64,000 nucleotides of DNA from Persicaria tinctoria (Eukaryota > Streptophyta > Magnoliopsida > Caryophyllales > Polygonaceae), in assembly GCA_037127255.1 (NCBI GenBank), contig JBANSL010000020.1, forward strand, positions 64,792,598 to 64,856,597. The letters run 5' to 3'. This document shows, one piece after another, positions 1 to 9,590 of the stretch. A program made the position numbers and the translations under genes. The notes beneath the pieces were generated by a model that did no database searches, was not told the DNA's origin, and saw only the letters and a list, made by a program, of their open reading frames with translations. Each line of letters begins with the position of its first letter. Position 1 is the stretch's first letter.

Positions 1-470
1 AAAGGAAGACGGAATGCGATCAATAAAGTCGGATTAAATGACGTGACTTTAGGGATTTCCGACCTCCCATCTCTTTGATGGCCACAATCAACTCAAGATC
101 ATTCCTTTCCCCTTCCCTAAGAGCCGGCCACCCTTTGCCCTTCCCTCTTTGCATTTTCCTTGTGTTTTTCCTATATATATTGTAAGAACAAGGCTATATG
201 GAACAAGTTGAATTTGAATGAACAAAACCCTCTTTGGGTTTCCACAAATCAGATTTAGTGTGATTCTAAATCAATCTCTCTTAGGCGCGATACCTACGAG
301 AAAGTTGTCCTAGGCGCGATACCAACGACAACAAGGATCAACAACACCCGAAGTGCGAATCGAAGGGTGTCTTTGGTCGAGTGTTGGAGATTCTAAGGGC
401 GCGATATACTCGGGATCTTGCATCACATATCCTTCAACCCCCATCCCCTACTTTACCACCATTCTAAGGC
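1..470. other. Gene-free, LTR-like segment
   Basis: I see no gene here. A TATA-like stretch (CCTATATATATTG, about 169-181) lies upstream of a region carrying three copies of a GGCGCGATA motif (about 285-405). A promoter-like TATA followed by a repeated leader is compatible with the R/U5 part of an LTR or with the edge of a gene, but no terminus, target duplication or primer-binding site can be identified, and the left part may lie outside the window. Confidence 0.25.
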
Positions 471-915
471 CTTCCACAACCCCGTCATCACCCTCAAACC
501 ACCCCCAAACGTCACTCCAAAGCAGCCCCTAAATCCCTCTTAAACAAGCCCCCGTTGGAATCGTTCTCCACAGGCGGCATCTCGGTAAAACGTGATTTCC
601 CGCTTCGTCTGACCTCCGATTGCCAAGATCTGCCCTAATCCGCGACCGCGACTTCAAGAGCTACAAATCTAGTACCCGAACGTCCCCAGAAGCCAAGCGA
701 ATCGACGGAAAATTGACATTCTTTGTTGACTGATCTGCTGCTCCAAAAACTGACCAAACTTTCCAGCCTTCTCGGAACTCTCGTTGCCGGTCATTTTGCT
801 CGAGCCGGGCCCGAGCACACCAGTGGCAAAAGATGACGTTTCATGTGCCAAGGAAGAGGTAGGTTGTTTCCCTTGTTTACTATACTGATCATGAGAACTC
901 CATTGCATAATGTTA
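471..915. other. No identifiable gene
   Basis: The segment is C-rich and ordinary in composition. A 79-residue open frame on the minus strand (908-669) is rich in Ser, Gln and Gly and matches no family I recognise. It has no visible splice signals and could be chance or a gag-like remnant. I do not call it as a gene. Confidence 0.3.
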
Positions 916-1560
916 GGACCTATTGTATTCGGTAAGGATATTTTGGAGCTATTGCATCAATAAAGTGTAATCACAAATGTTTCATCAAAGTGAATAAAAG
1001 TAGAATCAAAGGAAATATATCGTTTTACAATTGATTAATTAAAAAAGTTGCATCAAATGATTTGATTAAAAAAGTGGCATCAAATAATTATTTTAAAAAG
1101 AAATGGCATCAAAATACTATTTTGAAAAAGTGGCATCAAATTAAAGAAAAAAATGTCACCAAAACACTACTTTGAAAAAAAAAAAGTGGCATCTGACATC
1201 AAACGATTTGATTTAAAAAGTGGCATCTGACATCAAAACACTACTTTGAAAAAGTTGCATCACATTAAAGAAAAAAATGTCATCAAAACACTACTTTGAA
1301 AAAATATGGCATCACGGTAAAAAAATATCATCAAAAAATTAACATCAAAAAGTGTCATCAGTAAAAAAATGACATCAATGGTCAACGTAACATCACAGTA
1401 AACAAAAAAATGTCATCAATGTTTGAAAAAAGTGACATTAAAAAAGTGTCATCAATCCATTTTATTAGAAAAGTGGCATCAAAGCGAAAATAAAATGTAA
1501 TAAAAAATGGCATCAACACAACAAAAAATAGCATCACAAAAAATGTCACCACTTAAAAAA
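916..1560 (+). repeat. Degenerate GGCATCA minisatellite array
   Basis: The motif AAAGTGGCATCAAA and variants (TGTCATCA, TGTCACCA, TGACATCA) recur roughly every 15-40 bp over about 640 bp, separated by A-rich spacers. Some longer units recur, for example CACTACTTTGAAAAA at about 1165, 1240 and 1290. The array is AT-rich and non-coding. Its style, a conserved 7-8 bp core with variable A/T spacers, resembles the two other arrays at 3380-3785 and 7512-8710, although the core differs. Confidence 0.75.
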
Positions 1561-1760
1561 AATCCTAAAGAGCCGGTCAACGTTGACCGTTGACCTTAAT
1601 AGTCCATTTGGGGAAGGGTGCTAGGTTAGCTAATTAATTTTGTTTGGGTGGCAGTTAGCTAATTAGATCTTTATAGTGTGCTAGTCGCCAAAATTACCCT
1701 ATTTTTTAAGAAAAATAAAAATTATATGAACTATTAATTTTTTTTAAATATAATTTTATA

Positions 1761-2013
1761 CTCCATCCGTTAATTAAAACATGTCGATTTAGATATTTGT
1801 ACTTTTTTTAAGAAAGCAAATAAAAACAAACAAAAATACACTTATACCCCTAATTATTACTTTACTTTTCCACTTTATTGAAAACCAAAACTAACAAATC
1901 CCTAATCATTAGAAGGGTGATTTTGGAAAATGAACACCAAAATAACTAAAACGACATGTTTTTCTTAACAAGATTTTACTCATAAAACGAAATATATTTC
2001 TTAATGGAGGGAG
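1761..2013. mobile_element. Stowaway-like MITE (Tc1/mariner)
   Basis: The element starts CTCCATCCGTTAATTAAAAC and ends with the inverted form ...TTAATGGAGGGAG, flanked on both sides by TA (1759-1760 and 2014-2015). Terminal CTCCNTCCGT and a TA target duplication are the hallmarks of plant Stowaway MITEs. At 253 bp it has the usual size and no coding capacity. An internal ACATGTCG/CGACATGT inverted pair extends the fold-back potential. Confidence 0.85.
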
Positions 2014-2023
2014 TACTTATTAG

Positions 2024-2667
2024 TAGAGCTGGCAAAATCTGACCCGACCCGAAAACCCGACCCGACTCACCCGAACCCGAACCCAACCGACACCCGAAAA
2101 TCTGGAGTTATTCATAACCCGAACCCGAGACCGAACCCGACTCGAACCTGACCCGACCCGACTCTGAACCCGACCCGACTCTCAACCCGACCCGATCCGA
2201 ATTGAAATGGTTATTTAACCGAGTCAAAATCATTTACTTTAAGTAAATTGCATATTTAAGTATTCAAATGAGTCAAAATCATTTATTTTAAGTAAATTAC
2301 ATATTTAAGTATTCAACCGAGTCAAAATCAACCTAATTATCCAAACGGGTCGAATATGATTCGACCGAAAACTCAAACCAACTATATCGCTATACCCCCT
2401 TTGATTCGAAACTCAAATGAGACCGACCCGCCTCTTGACCCAAAACCCGAACGAGACCGACCCGCTTTGACCCGAACCCGAATGGGCATGACCCGACTTA
2501 ACCCGAAACCCGACCAATCTAAAATTCATTATGACCGAACCCGACCCGAACCCGAACCCGACCAATACCCGACCCGACCAATACCCGACCATAAATTTTA
2601 CCCGAATTGACCCGACCCGAGCAAGCCTGACCCGAATCCGACCCGAACGACCGACTTGCCAGCTCTA
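2024..2667. mobile_element. Non-autonomous hAT element
   Basis: Termini TAGAGCTGGCAA and TTGCCAGCTCTA are perfect 12-bp inverted repeats, flanked by a perfect 8-bp target duplication CTTATTAG (2016-2023 and 2668-2675). An 8-bp duplication plus a short TIR beginning with TAG places it in the hAT superfamily. The 644-bp interior encodes no transposase; it is dominated by degenerate ACCCGA repeats in both arms. It inserted two bases beyond the end of the Stowaway element just upstream. Confidence 0.9.
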
Positions 2668-2826
2668 CTTATTAGTATGAAATTAAAAAAACAATAAAAA
2701 GTTGATGTTATGGAGGAAGACAGTGTATATACTATATGATTTATGAAAAGCGCGTGAGGGTTATTTCCACTAATTAGATTGTTTCTTTCATTCTCACCGG
2801 ATCGGGGTGTTCTCACCCGAACCCTC

Positions 2827-2827
<1 letters not shown>

Positions 2828-2859
<32 letters not shown>
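2828..2859. repeat. (TA)n microsatellite
   Basis: An uninterrupted TA dinucleotide run of about 30 bp, a simple repeat without further features. Confidence 0.9.
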
Positions 2860-2860
<1 letters not shown>

Positions 2861-2875
2861 GCTCTAATGGAATTT

Positions 2876-3379
2876 GCTCATATGTACTACATTAGACAAT
2901 TCAAAATAATACTATAGTATTTCTTTAGGAAAGTGCATTTCTCTTTACTAGGCCAATGCACGCGGGCACACACATCAATATCAGTATAATACTGTATAAT
3001 AATAGTGTAGTTCCCGTCCCGTGTACGAAGAATACATTAATACAATATTATAAATAATTTAGATATATTCCAATAAATAAAAAATAGGCAAATTTGCTAA
3101 AATGACCTTATTATCCGAAAGCTTTGCATACCTAACCCAATTTGAAATTTTTTTGCTAAAAAGTGGATATCCGGATTGAGGAGGCAAGCGGTAGCCGGTA
3201 ATCTAGCGATTCAGAAAAGAGGAAAAAAAAAAGGGGCATTTACCATATAGGACACGAAATTGGGCTATATTAGGAATCCGTCTCCCACCCTCTCCATATT
3301 TGGAATTTGTCCACCGAATTTTTCATCATGCTGAAATTTTTGTTTTCAGCAAAAAAAAAAAAATTCCACGAAATTTAGT
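2876..3379. other. No identifiable gene
   Basis: AT-rich sequence with homopolymer runs. I see no gene, tRNA or element terminus that I can defend. The right part (about 3235-3379) runs into the TTTCAGCA array. Confidence 0.4.
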
Positions 3380-3785
3380 TTTTTTTTTTCTCCCGCGTTG
3401 CAGAAACTGCTGAAACCGAAGTTGCTGAAATTGAGTTCTTTTTTTCCACGTTGCCGAAATTACCGAAACCGAAATTGCTGAAATTGAGGTTTTTTTTTCT
3501 CCATCTTACCTTGTTTTTTCCACGTTTCTTTGGTTGCTGAAACACCTGTTCCCCCATCTGTTTCAGCAGTTTTTTTTTCTTTTTGCATTACTGTTTTTTT
3601 TTTCACGTTGCCGAAACCGGAGTTGCTGAAACCCCGATTTCAGCACTGTTGTTGATGCCGAAACCACGGTTCCAGCAACGTTGTTGATGCTAAACTCACA
3701 GTTTCAGCAATGTTGTTGATGCTGAAACCCCGATTTCAGCAACGTTGTTGATGCTGAAATTGTTGCTGAAACCGTGTTACGGGAT
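3380..3785 (-). repeat. Degenerate TTTCAGCA / TGCTGAAA array
   Basis: On the plus strand GTTGCTGAAAC, GTTGTTGATGCTGAAAC and their inverted form TTTCAGCAACG recur about 20 times. In the distal part the unit is roughly 35-50 bp, built from GTTGTTGATG plus a CTGAAAC...GTTTCAGCA half-palindrome. Read on the minus strand the array begins nine bases downstream of the tRNA-like sequence at 3862-3795 and degrades with distance from it. Non-coding; short open frames in it are by-products of the repeat. Confidence 0.75.
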
Positions 3786-3794
3786 ATAAAATTT

Positions 3795-3862
3795 AGCCTA
3801 TGCAGGATTCGAACCCACGTATTTGTGCATAGCACATCGCTCTACCATTGAGCTAAGAGGCT
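3795..3862 (-). ncRNA. tRNA-like sequence (atypical anticodon arm)
   Basis: The minus strand reads as a tRNA cloverleaf: acceptor AGCCTCT...ATAGGCT (one mismatch), T8-A9, D arm GCTC-AATGGTA-GAGC, and T arm GTGGG-TTCGAAT-CCTGC with a canonical B box (GGTTCGAATCC) and A box. The anticodon region ATGTG-CTATG-CACAA pairs at four of five positions but leaves a five-base loop instead of seven, so it is unlikely to decode. A sibling lies at 7443-7511. It is either a tRNA pseudogene or the polymerase III head of a mobile element. Confidence 0.6.
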
Positions 3863-4328
3863 ATTAAAGAAGAAATAAAGCATTTCAGTATTTATTAGTT
3901 GCGAAAATAAATATAAAAAATATAAAAGGGGAAAAACAGGAAACCCTTCTCCATCAAACAATGAGAGACCCCACTCATATGAAAATTGATAAGTTGGTTT
4001 CAAGATTCTCAGCTAACTACGGGCAAGGAAATAAAAGAAGTAATTGTAGTTGGAAGTTCATCTACCAAACCATCATTGAATATCCCACACGTTGCCAAAC
4101 AATACTAACAACATGGCCAACAGAAACTTGCTACATCTTATAGGTAAGCAGTCCTATTTCAGTCAGAGCAGACCAGATAAATTATTACAAAACTAATCTA
4201 AGCAAAATTGTTCTAAAATCAATAGAGCTTTGCTTGTTTCAGCATCGCAGCACTACAACCCCTTGTCAAACTGTTGTCACGAAAAGAAATTAAGCTGAAG
4301 TGGTTTAAAGTTTAAACATAGCAAATAC

Positions 4329-4612
4329 CTGGACTCGTATTATACTCGAACAAGAAAATCTGATTCCCGGCAGCGGCGGCTAGATCTCCCGTCAACGAAG
4401 CCCCCGGGGCCAGAGACCACGAGACGGCCAACACATCGCCAGAGGATAGCTCGAGGCATTGCCGGAAAATTGGGACAATTGAGGTCTCCTGATGAGAGGA
4501 GAGAGATGTGGAGGAGAACTGAGAGATGACGACCAGAGAAGAAGCTCCGTAGGCTATCCATGAGTACCCGGCAAAATCCGGCAACCAGTCGATGGTGGAT
4601 CCACACTCTCCA
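4329..4612 (-). pseudogene. Fragment of a DmX/Rabconnectin-3-like WD40 gene (first exon)
   Basis: Translation on the minus strand gives a stretch with STIDWLPDFAGYSWIAYGAS, then VVISQF, PIFRQCLEL, AVSW and LAAAAGNQIFLFEYN, which I recognise as the N-terminal WD40 region of plant DmX-like/Rav1-type proteins (the RAVE/Rabconnectin family regulates V-ATPase assembly). The open stretch ends in a good donor, CAG|GTATTT (intron from 4328). Family members are very large, whereas here only about 90 residues exist, with no in-frame ATG upstream and no further exon visible at lower coordinates. I read it as a captured or duplicated fragment rather than a working gene. Recognition rests on memory of the family and was not searched. 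Confidence 0.6.
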
Positions 4613-5565
4613 GCTTCAATCGGAAATCAAACAGATCAGACAGCTTCAATCGGACAGATCCTCAATCGGACAGTTGCTGAAATCGGACATATGCTGAAAT
4701 CAGTCGAGGGAGATCCTCACTCGAAAACCAGTCGAGGGAGATCCTCAATCGGAAACCAGTCCAACACAGTTGCACAGTTGCTGAAATCAATCGCACAGAT
4801 CAGACAGATCCAAGCAGATCAAGCAATGGAGAAGCCATGGGAGAAGAGATCTGTGGCCTCCGCGAACCTCGCGGCCATCTATGTCTTCGGCGGTGCAACG
4901 ACGGCGTCCATGGAGAAGCCATGGCAACGAATTCAACTCGTCGGCGGCGCACCGAATTCGTCTTTCTTGGCATTGATTCAGGCGGCCGCCAGCAAGGTGA
5001 CAGAGGCGATCGAGATCCCTGGAATTCGAGAGGACAGAGGTCGCGACTGATTGATGATCGGAAGAAGGCCTGGAAACGCGGAATTCAAGCTTGATCCGGA
5101 TCGAGCGTCGTCGATCTGGATTTCAAGTGGTGGTGGACGACAACGTCGTTTCCTTTTTCCTCCGTCGTCGATTTCACCGCCTCCGTCCAGATCGGGCGGT
5201 GGTGGTACGAAGACGCGAGGCTGGTGACCGGAGGAGGAGGAGGGAGAGCGAGGGAGTTGTCGACGAAGAGAGATCTGAAACGGAAGTGCTGAAAAGGCAA
5301 TGGATATGTGAGATTATGAGGGTAATTTTGTCCAGAAATTTTTATGTGGACAAAACCCTAATTTTATAAGGGTGGAAGACACTCTCCAAATAGAGGCCCA
5401 AAAATGGGCCCGTTGGGCAAATTTAAAAAAAAAAAAAAAAAAAGGGAAGAGGGGAAACGGAGGAGGAAAGGGCGAGAGCTGAAATCGGAGGCCGGATTGG
5501 AGGCGAGCTGGAATCGCACAGGGGTGTGGCCTGAGAGCGGTTATGCCGGGAGGGCGGCCTGCCCC
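4613..5565. other. GC-rich segment with short direct repeats, no gene called
   Basis: Between 4613 and 4830 a CAATCGGA(A/C) phrase with CAGATC or AGATCCTCA recurs several times. From 4827 to 5320 the sequence is GC-rich and open in several frames on both strands, the longest being a 152-residue frame at 4592-5050. That frame starts in the repeats, contains a duplicated MEKPW phrase and resembles no family I know. It could be a captured gene fragment. A 19-base A run sits at about 5425-5443. Confidence 0.35.
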
Positions 5566-5757
5566 AGGGCTCGGTTATGGGGCGTGTTGTTCGACATGGA
5601 CGGAACCCTAACTGCCCCCGCTATCGATTTTCAGGCCATGTATAAGGAGGTTTTGGGAGAGGCTATTTACGCCGAGGTTAGATCTAAGAACCTCTCCGGG
5701 ATGATATTCTAAATCTCATTGAAGGCTGGAGCGCCGATCGTCTCCAGATTATGCCCG
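5566..5757 (+). pseudogene. HAD-superfamily phosphatase exon 1, frameshifted
   Basis: The plus strand encodes RLWGVLFDMDGTLTAPAIDF followed by QAMYKEVLGEAIY. FDMDGT is haloacid dehalogenase motif I, with the nucleophile Asp and the +2 Asp both present. After NLSG the reading frame breaks at about 5700: a one-base loss turns the expected GIDIL into GMIF-stop, while the next frame continues DILNLIEGWSADRLQIMPG up to a donor at 5758 (G|GTACGC). Relative to plant homologues I remember, roughly 20-25 residues between GWSADR and LQIMPG are missing. HAD motifs II-IV are not found downstream. Upstream 5404-5565 is open but not recognisable. A partial, disabled copy. Confidence 0.65.
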
Positions 5758-6547
5758 GTACGCCAATTTCTAGCCGCTTTCTTTTTTCTCCGACGAAGCT
5801 TCATTCATTAATCGTGTGTACGCATTTCGGTTTTTTTATTTTTATCAATTCTGGAAGCTCAATGTGCGACAGATGGTTTTGGTTGAGGAAATCGTTTCTG
5901 TTGAGGAGTGATCTCTTTAATTCACTTATAGCTTGCGAGCCCCTACTTTGAAATCCCTCTCTTTACTCCATCAACCTCACCAAATTTGACGTCTTTCAGA
6001 AGAAGTTTCGTTAAAGGTATCTCTACTTCTCTGTTTCAATTTCATCTAAGGCTGTTAAGTTTGCTGTGTGAGCGGAGCGTGATGATTTTGAAAAAAAGAT
6101 TGCATCTTTTTGGAGCCGGTAAAGCTTTGGCAGAAGCGATTTTCGAATGCTTCAAAGGTGTTTGTTAAAATGCCCTAGAGGCCAATTTGTCCAAGCTTTT
6201 ATCCTGTAGCATTGCTCGTGTGCTTGTTTCTGCCTCTTACAATTTCCAGTCTCTATTGGATTGAGTTTGATCAGGCTCTCAAAAATAGGGAAGCTTTACT
6301 TCTCCATCTTAAGATCATTGGATTTTGTAGCAAATTTTAGTGCTAAACTTGGGCCAATTTCCAGCAGTAATATTGATCTGAGATAAGATGATGTAATTCA
6401 ATCTGCTCCCCAAAGCCAAACCCTAGGTTTAAGATGCAAAATAGGTTTTGGAAGTCCGGTAGGGTATAGTCATTGTTATAGACAGATGGAATTGGGAATT
6501 TCCTACTTCTTTCAAAATTTTGGCAGTGATGTGTTGATCTGCAGGAT
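5758..6547. other. Intron-like or decayed sequence
   Basis: T-rich sequence typical of plant introns. Around 6050-6240 broken frames give phrases such as AVKFAV and ERDDFEKKIASFW, suggesting another decayed exon that I do not recognise. A CTGCAG acceptor at 6541-6544 precedes the TFIIIC-like exon. Confidence 0.35.
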
Positions 6548-6913
6548 ATGGAGACAGATAAAATGAATACCCAGCATGAAAGTGAAGAAGATGAACATGT
6601 GCTGCTCGACCTTGGTGAAGTTAGAGGCAAAGTTGATATCCGCCCCGGTACTCCTTATGTGTTATCTGTATGTTAGATTTGCCCTTTCACACAGCTGCCC
6701 ACCACTGCTTATTTTGCACTTGCAATGTCCTAGTACTATAGTACATATCAATGGCCTTTTCTCTAGAAGAGCTACTTGTTTTATTAGTTCCAAGGGGTGA
6801 ATTTCATCAACTTTGTGCTGCATAAATTATCTTAACATCCGGTTATGTGAATCAAAATGCAGGGCCTGAACACGATGAACCCAATATTGACTTTAGATAA
6901 CAAATGGAAGCTG
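6548..6913 (+). pseudogene. TFIIIC tau55-related subunit, first two exons only
   Basis: Exon 1 (6548-6667, 40 codons) starts METDKMNTQHESEEDEHVLL and runs DLGEVRGKVDIRPGTPYVLS to a donor CT|GTATGT. Exon 2 (6863-6913, 17 codons) follows GCAG and reads GLNTMNPILTLDNKWKL to CTG|GTGAGT. HVLLDL, PYVLSGL and NPILTLD are the conserved N-terminal signature of the TFIIIC tau55-related family (GTF3C6), a subunit of the general RNA polymerase III factor that helps recognise tRNA promoters. A 5'UTR intron acceptor (GCAG, 6541-6544) precedes the ATG. I could not find the expected next exon (GEYE...T-G type) anywhere downstream, so the copy looks truncated, although these two exons are undamaged. Confidence 0.6.
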
Positions 6914-7342
6914 GTGAGTGAGTGCTGATCTGTTTGTGTAGGTTGGGTAAGGTGACTGAATAGCATAATTATTGAGTGATTTTTTGTTAGTTGTGATGTT
7001 CTCGTATGCACGAATATGTTTTTGGATAGATTTCTAGTAGTTGGTTTAAGTGCCTTCTATCAATGAGGTATCACAAGATGGATTTCAGTTGATAACATTC
7101 TATTTAGGTTGATAACATTCTATTTGGGTAAGGTGACTTGATAACATTCTATTTAGGTTGCATCTGATGTGAATTTCAGTTTTCTATTAGTTGATCACAA
7201 GGTATGCTAGTAAAAACTCTTGGATCATTTCAATATTGTAAACAGGTATAGGAGCTCAATTCGCCTTTTGATTCATTTGCTAGTTTGTTGAAGAAACCCC
7301 TTGAAATATTATAGCATCAACTTCTTTGCGTATCTGATGCAG

Positions 7343-7427
7343 CTACTAGAGTTAAGTGTTGAGGAACTGATATCCAAGGGATATTCTTTTATTCTACCTC
7401 ACAAAGATGTTGCAAAGAATATGCTGG
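7343..7427 (+). other. Exon-like segment of unknown identity
   Basis: An 85-bp segment bounded by ATGCAG and G|GTAAGG reads LLELSVEELISKGYSFILPH followed by KDVAKNML. Composition and splice borders look like a real exon, but I do not recognise the protein and cannot join it to the TFIIIC-like exons upstream by homology. It ends 15 bp before the tRNA-like sequence. Confidence 0.4.
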
Positions 7428-7442
7428 GTAAGGTGCTCATAT

Positions 7443-7511
7443 AGCCTATTAGCTCAATGGGAGAGCATTGTGGTCATACACAAAGATGTGAGTTCAATTC
7501 TCACATAGGCT
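7443..7511 (+). ncRNA. tRNA-like sequence (CAU-type loop, six-base anticodon loop)
   Basis: The 69 bases fold as a cloverleaf: acceptor AGCCTAT/ATAGGCT is fully complementary (7 bp), T8-A9 are present, the D arm is GCTC-AATGGGA-GAGC, and the T arm GTGAG-TTCAATT-CTCAC is fully paired. The anticodon stem TTGTG/CACAA is perfect but encloses six bases (GTCATA) rather than seven, with T preceding CAT. It matches the sequence at 3862-3795 at roughly three quarters of positions. The intact outer stems argue for recent origin or selection; the short loop argues against decoding. Nine bases after it the ACATGACA array begins. Confidence 0.6.
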
Positions 7512-8710
7512 TATTATTTACATGACACATGGATTGTTTTACATGACATTTAATGAAAGCATGGAAGCATGCCCTCAGAAGCATTCTTATTCAATGGTTG
7601 GCATGGGACTACCAGACAACGGCCTTAAAATAGATGACGACCCATAGAGAAGAAATACTTTCAAGACATGACCAGTTTTTCTTCCTTGTTCGGCTCAACA
7701 CTGGAGACGGTATGTACTCGGTTCTATGCTATAAAATAGATGACGGCTCATACGTAGATTTCTGGTCCTATGCTATAAAATAGACAACGAACCTATGATA
7801 TAAAATAACATGACAGGTAATGCTATTAACATGACAGTTTATACCCTTTAACATGACAGGTAATGCGAATCGATCATCTTCTCCTTAATGAAAGAAAATA
7901 ACATGACAGGTAATTCTATTAACATGACAGGTTATAACCTTTAACATGACAGGTGATGCAAATCGATCCTCTTCTCCTTAATGAAAGAAAATAACATGAC
8001 AGGTAATGCTATTGACAAGACATTTTATGCCCTTTAACATGACATGTTGTTTGACCCAAAAGTTCTTGGTGTTCCTAAACCAAAACTTGTCTATCCAATA
8101 AATGAAAGAGTTCTCCGTTGTTATACATAAATCAAAACGAGGCCCATCCTTGAAATCAAATGTTTATAATTACATTAGATAAACTACATGCTCCAAGTTC
8201 TTGAGATTTCCTTCAATTTGAAGTCCTAGTACCCCCCAAGCTCCATATCTGTCAACAAGAAACATATACAAGTTGAAGCATGCTTCAAGTTCTTGTGGTG
8301 CCTCATCATCTCCTAAGTACCACCCAAGCTCCATATCTGTCAATAAGAAACATGACATGTGATGCTATTAACATGACGGGTTATACCCTTTAACATGACA
8401 GGTTACAACCTTTCACATGACAGGTAATGCAAATCGATCCTCTTCTCCTTAATGAAAGAAAATAACATGACAGGTAATGCTATTAACAAGACAGGTTATA
8501 CCCTTTAACATGACAGGTTATTTGCTTATCTACAATCTCTAAGCTTATTCGGTAAAAGAGAGACATTGTCCCACTTAAAGTATGCAATGACTAAGATGGA
8601 AAGCAAGTCTCATTTGAAGAGGGTTTTTAACCTGAAATTCATCTACCTTGTGTGTTGAATTCATCATAAGATGTGTTTTTAACATGACAGGTAATAGGTT
8701 TGACACGTCA
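7512..8710 (+). repeat. ACATGACA minisatellite array
   Basis: The core AACATGACAGGT (variants ACATGACAC, ACATGACATG, ACAAGACAGG) recurs some 25 times. A longer unit of about 93 bp, built from three cores plus AAATCGATCCTCTTCTCC and TTAATGAAAGAAAA, is tandem at about 7806-7898 and 7899-7991 and recurs at about 8390-8520. A separate inner duplication (GTACCCCCCAAGCTCC and GTACCACCCAAGCTCC) lies at 8229-8245 and 8317-8333. No coding potential. The array starts immediately after the tRNA-like sequence. Confidence 0.75.
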
Positions 8711-9236
8711 CCTACGTCACTTGACATGACAGTAATGCAATCATTTGTTTTGCGATGAGGGGCTAAGCTCGAAGCCCTTGATTGTTGTTGGTTTATGGAT
8801 TTGATGTGAATTTGATGTGGTTGAGTGGAATCTTAGATGGATGCTTGTTTATGTTTCAAAAGAATACCAAAAGTATATGAAAGTTGAGAGCTTTTTCTCC
8901 CTGTTTGGCCAAAATTGAGGTATGGATTATTTTTGGTGCTGCTGTCATAGAAAAGAGAGTAAAAAGTGCTCAGTTTCAATAGAAAATTGTGTAAATTTGT
9001 CCACAGAGCACCAAATCGAGTTCTGTAACTCCCCCCTATAGCTTTCTAAAGATGTAATCAACCTTTTTCGTCATGAGTAATCGGAATCTGGCTTTGATCC
9101 TTCGTTGATTGTCGAGCTGAGTTGTTCTGTTTACTGCTTATGATCTTATGAGCTCTCAAATTGTAATTGTAACCGGAATCTGCTTGATGTCTGTTATCTT
9201 GAATTGACATTTGTTACATTGATGTTTGGATTGCAG

Positions 9237-9590
9237 ATTGACAAAGCTAATATTCAGAAGAAGGAAGAGGAAAAAGTAATATATTAACGTGTCATTCAAA
9301 GACGATTTACATGACACGAACTGATATTAACATGTCATTCAAATACGATGTACATGACACGAACTGCTATTTACTGTACATGTTTTAGTTTTTTCCTCTC
9401 TTTCGGGCTATGGTGACAAAGTTACACAATTTTCTATCGAAACCGAGCACTTTTTCCTCTCTTTTCTATTACAGCAGCACCAAAAATAACTGATAACCCA
9501 AATTGAATTTACATGTCACTCATACCGGATTTACATGACACATAAAGTATTTTACTTGACACATTATTTTTTTTACTTGTCACATGAATT
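9237..9590 (+). repeat. Second ACATGACA/TGTCA cluster with an exon-like 40-mer
   Basis: About 9280-9370 contains two copies of an imperfect unit of roughly 58 bp (TTAAC(A/G)TGTCATTCAAA...TACATGACACGAACTG), and about 9508-9590 has four further ACATGTCA/ACTTGACA-type motifs. The start, 9238-9277, is an exon-like stretch (TTGCAG acceptor, reading IDKANIQKKEEEK, then GTAATA) that I cannot assign. The cluster extends the 7512-8710 array after a 500-bp gap of unrelated sequence. Confidence 0.5.

Noticed and set aside
4592..5050. 152-codon plus-strand frame as a gene
   Set aside because: It starts in short direct repeats, has low-complexity sequence and no homologue I recognise; kept only as an undefined segment.
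4910..5110. Dense six-base and eight-base restriction sites (GAATTC, AAGCTT, GCGGCCGC, CCATGG), as in a cloning vector
   Set aside because: No known vector backbone, promoter or marker sequence is visible and the flanks are ordinary plant DNA; the sites are likely chance in a GC-rich palindromic stretch.
7443..7511. Functional initiator or elongator tRNA-Met gene (CAT after T)
   Set aside because: The anticodon loop has six bases and the sequence matches neither nuclear, plastid nor mitochondrial tRNA-Met as I remember them; reported as tRNA-like only.
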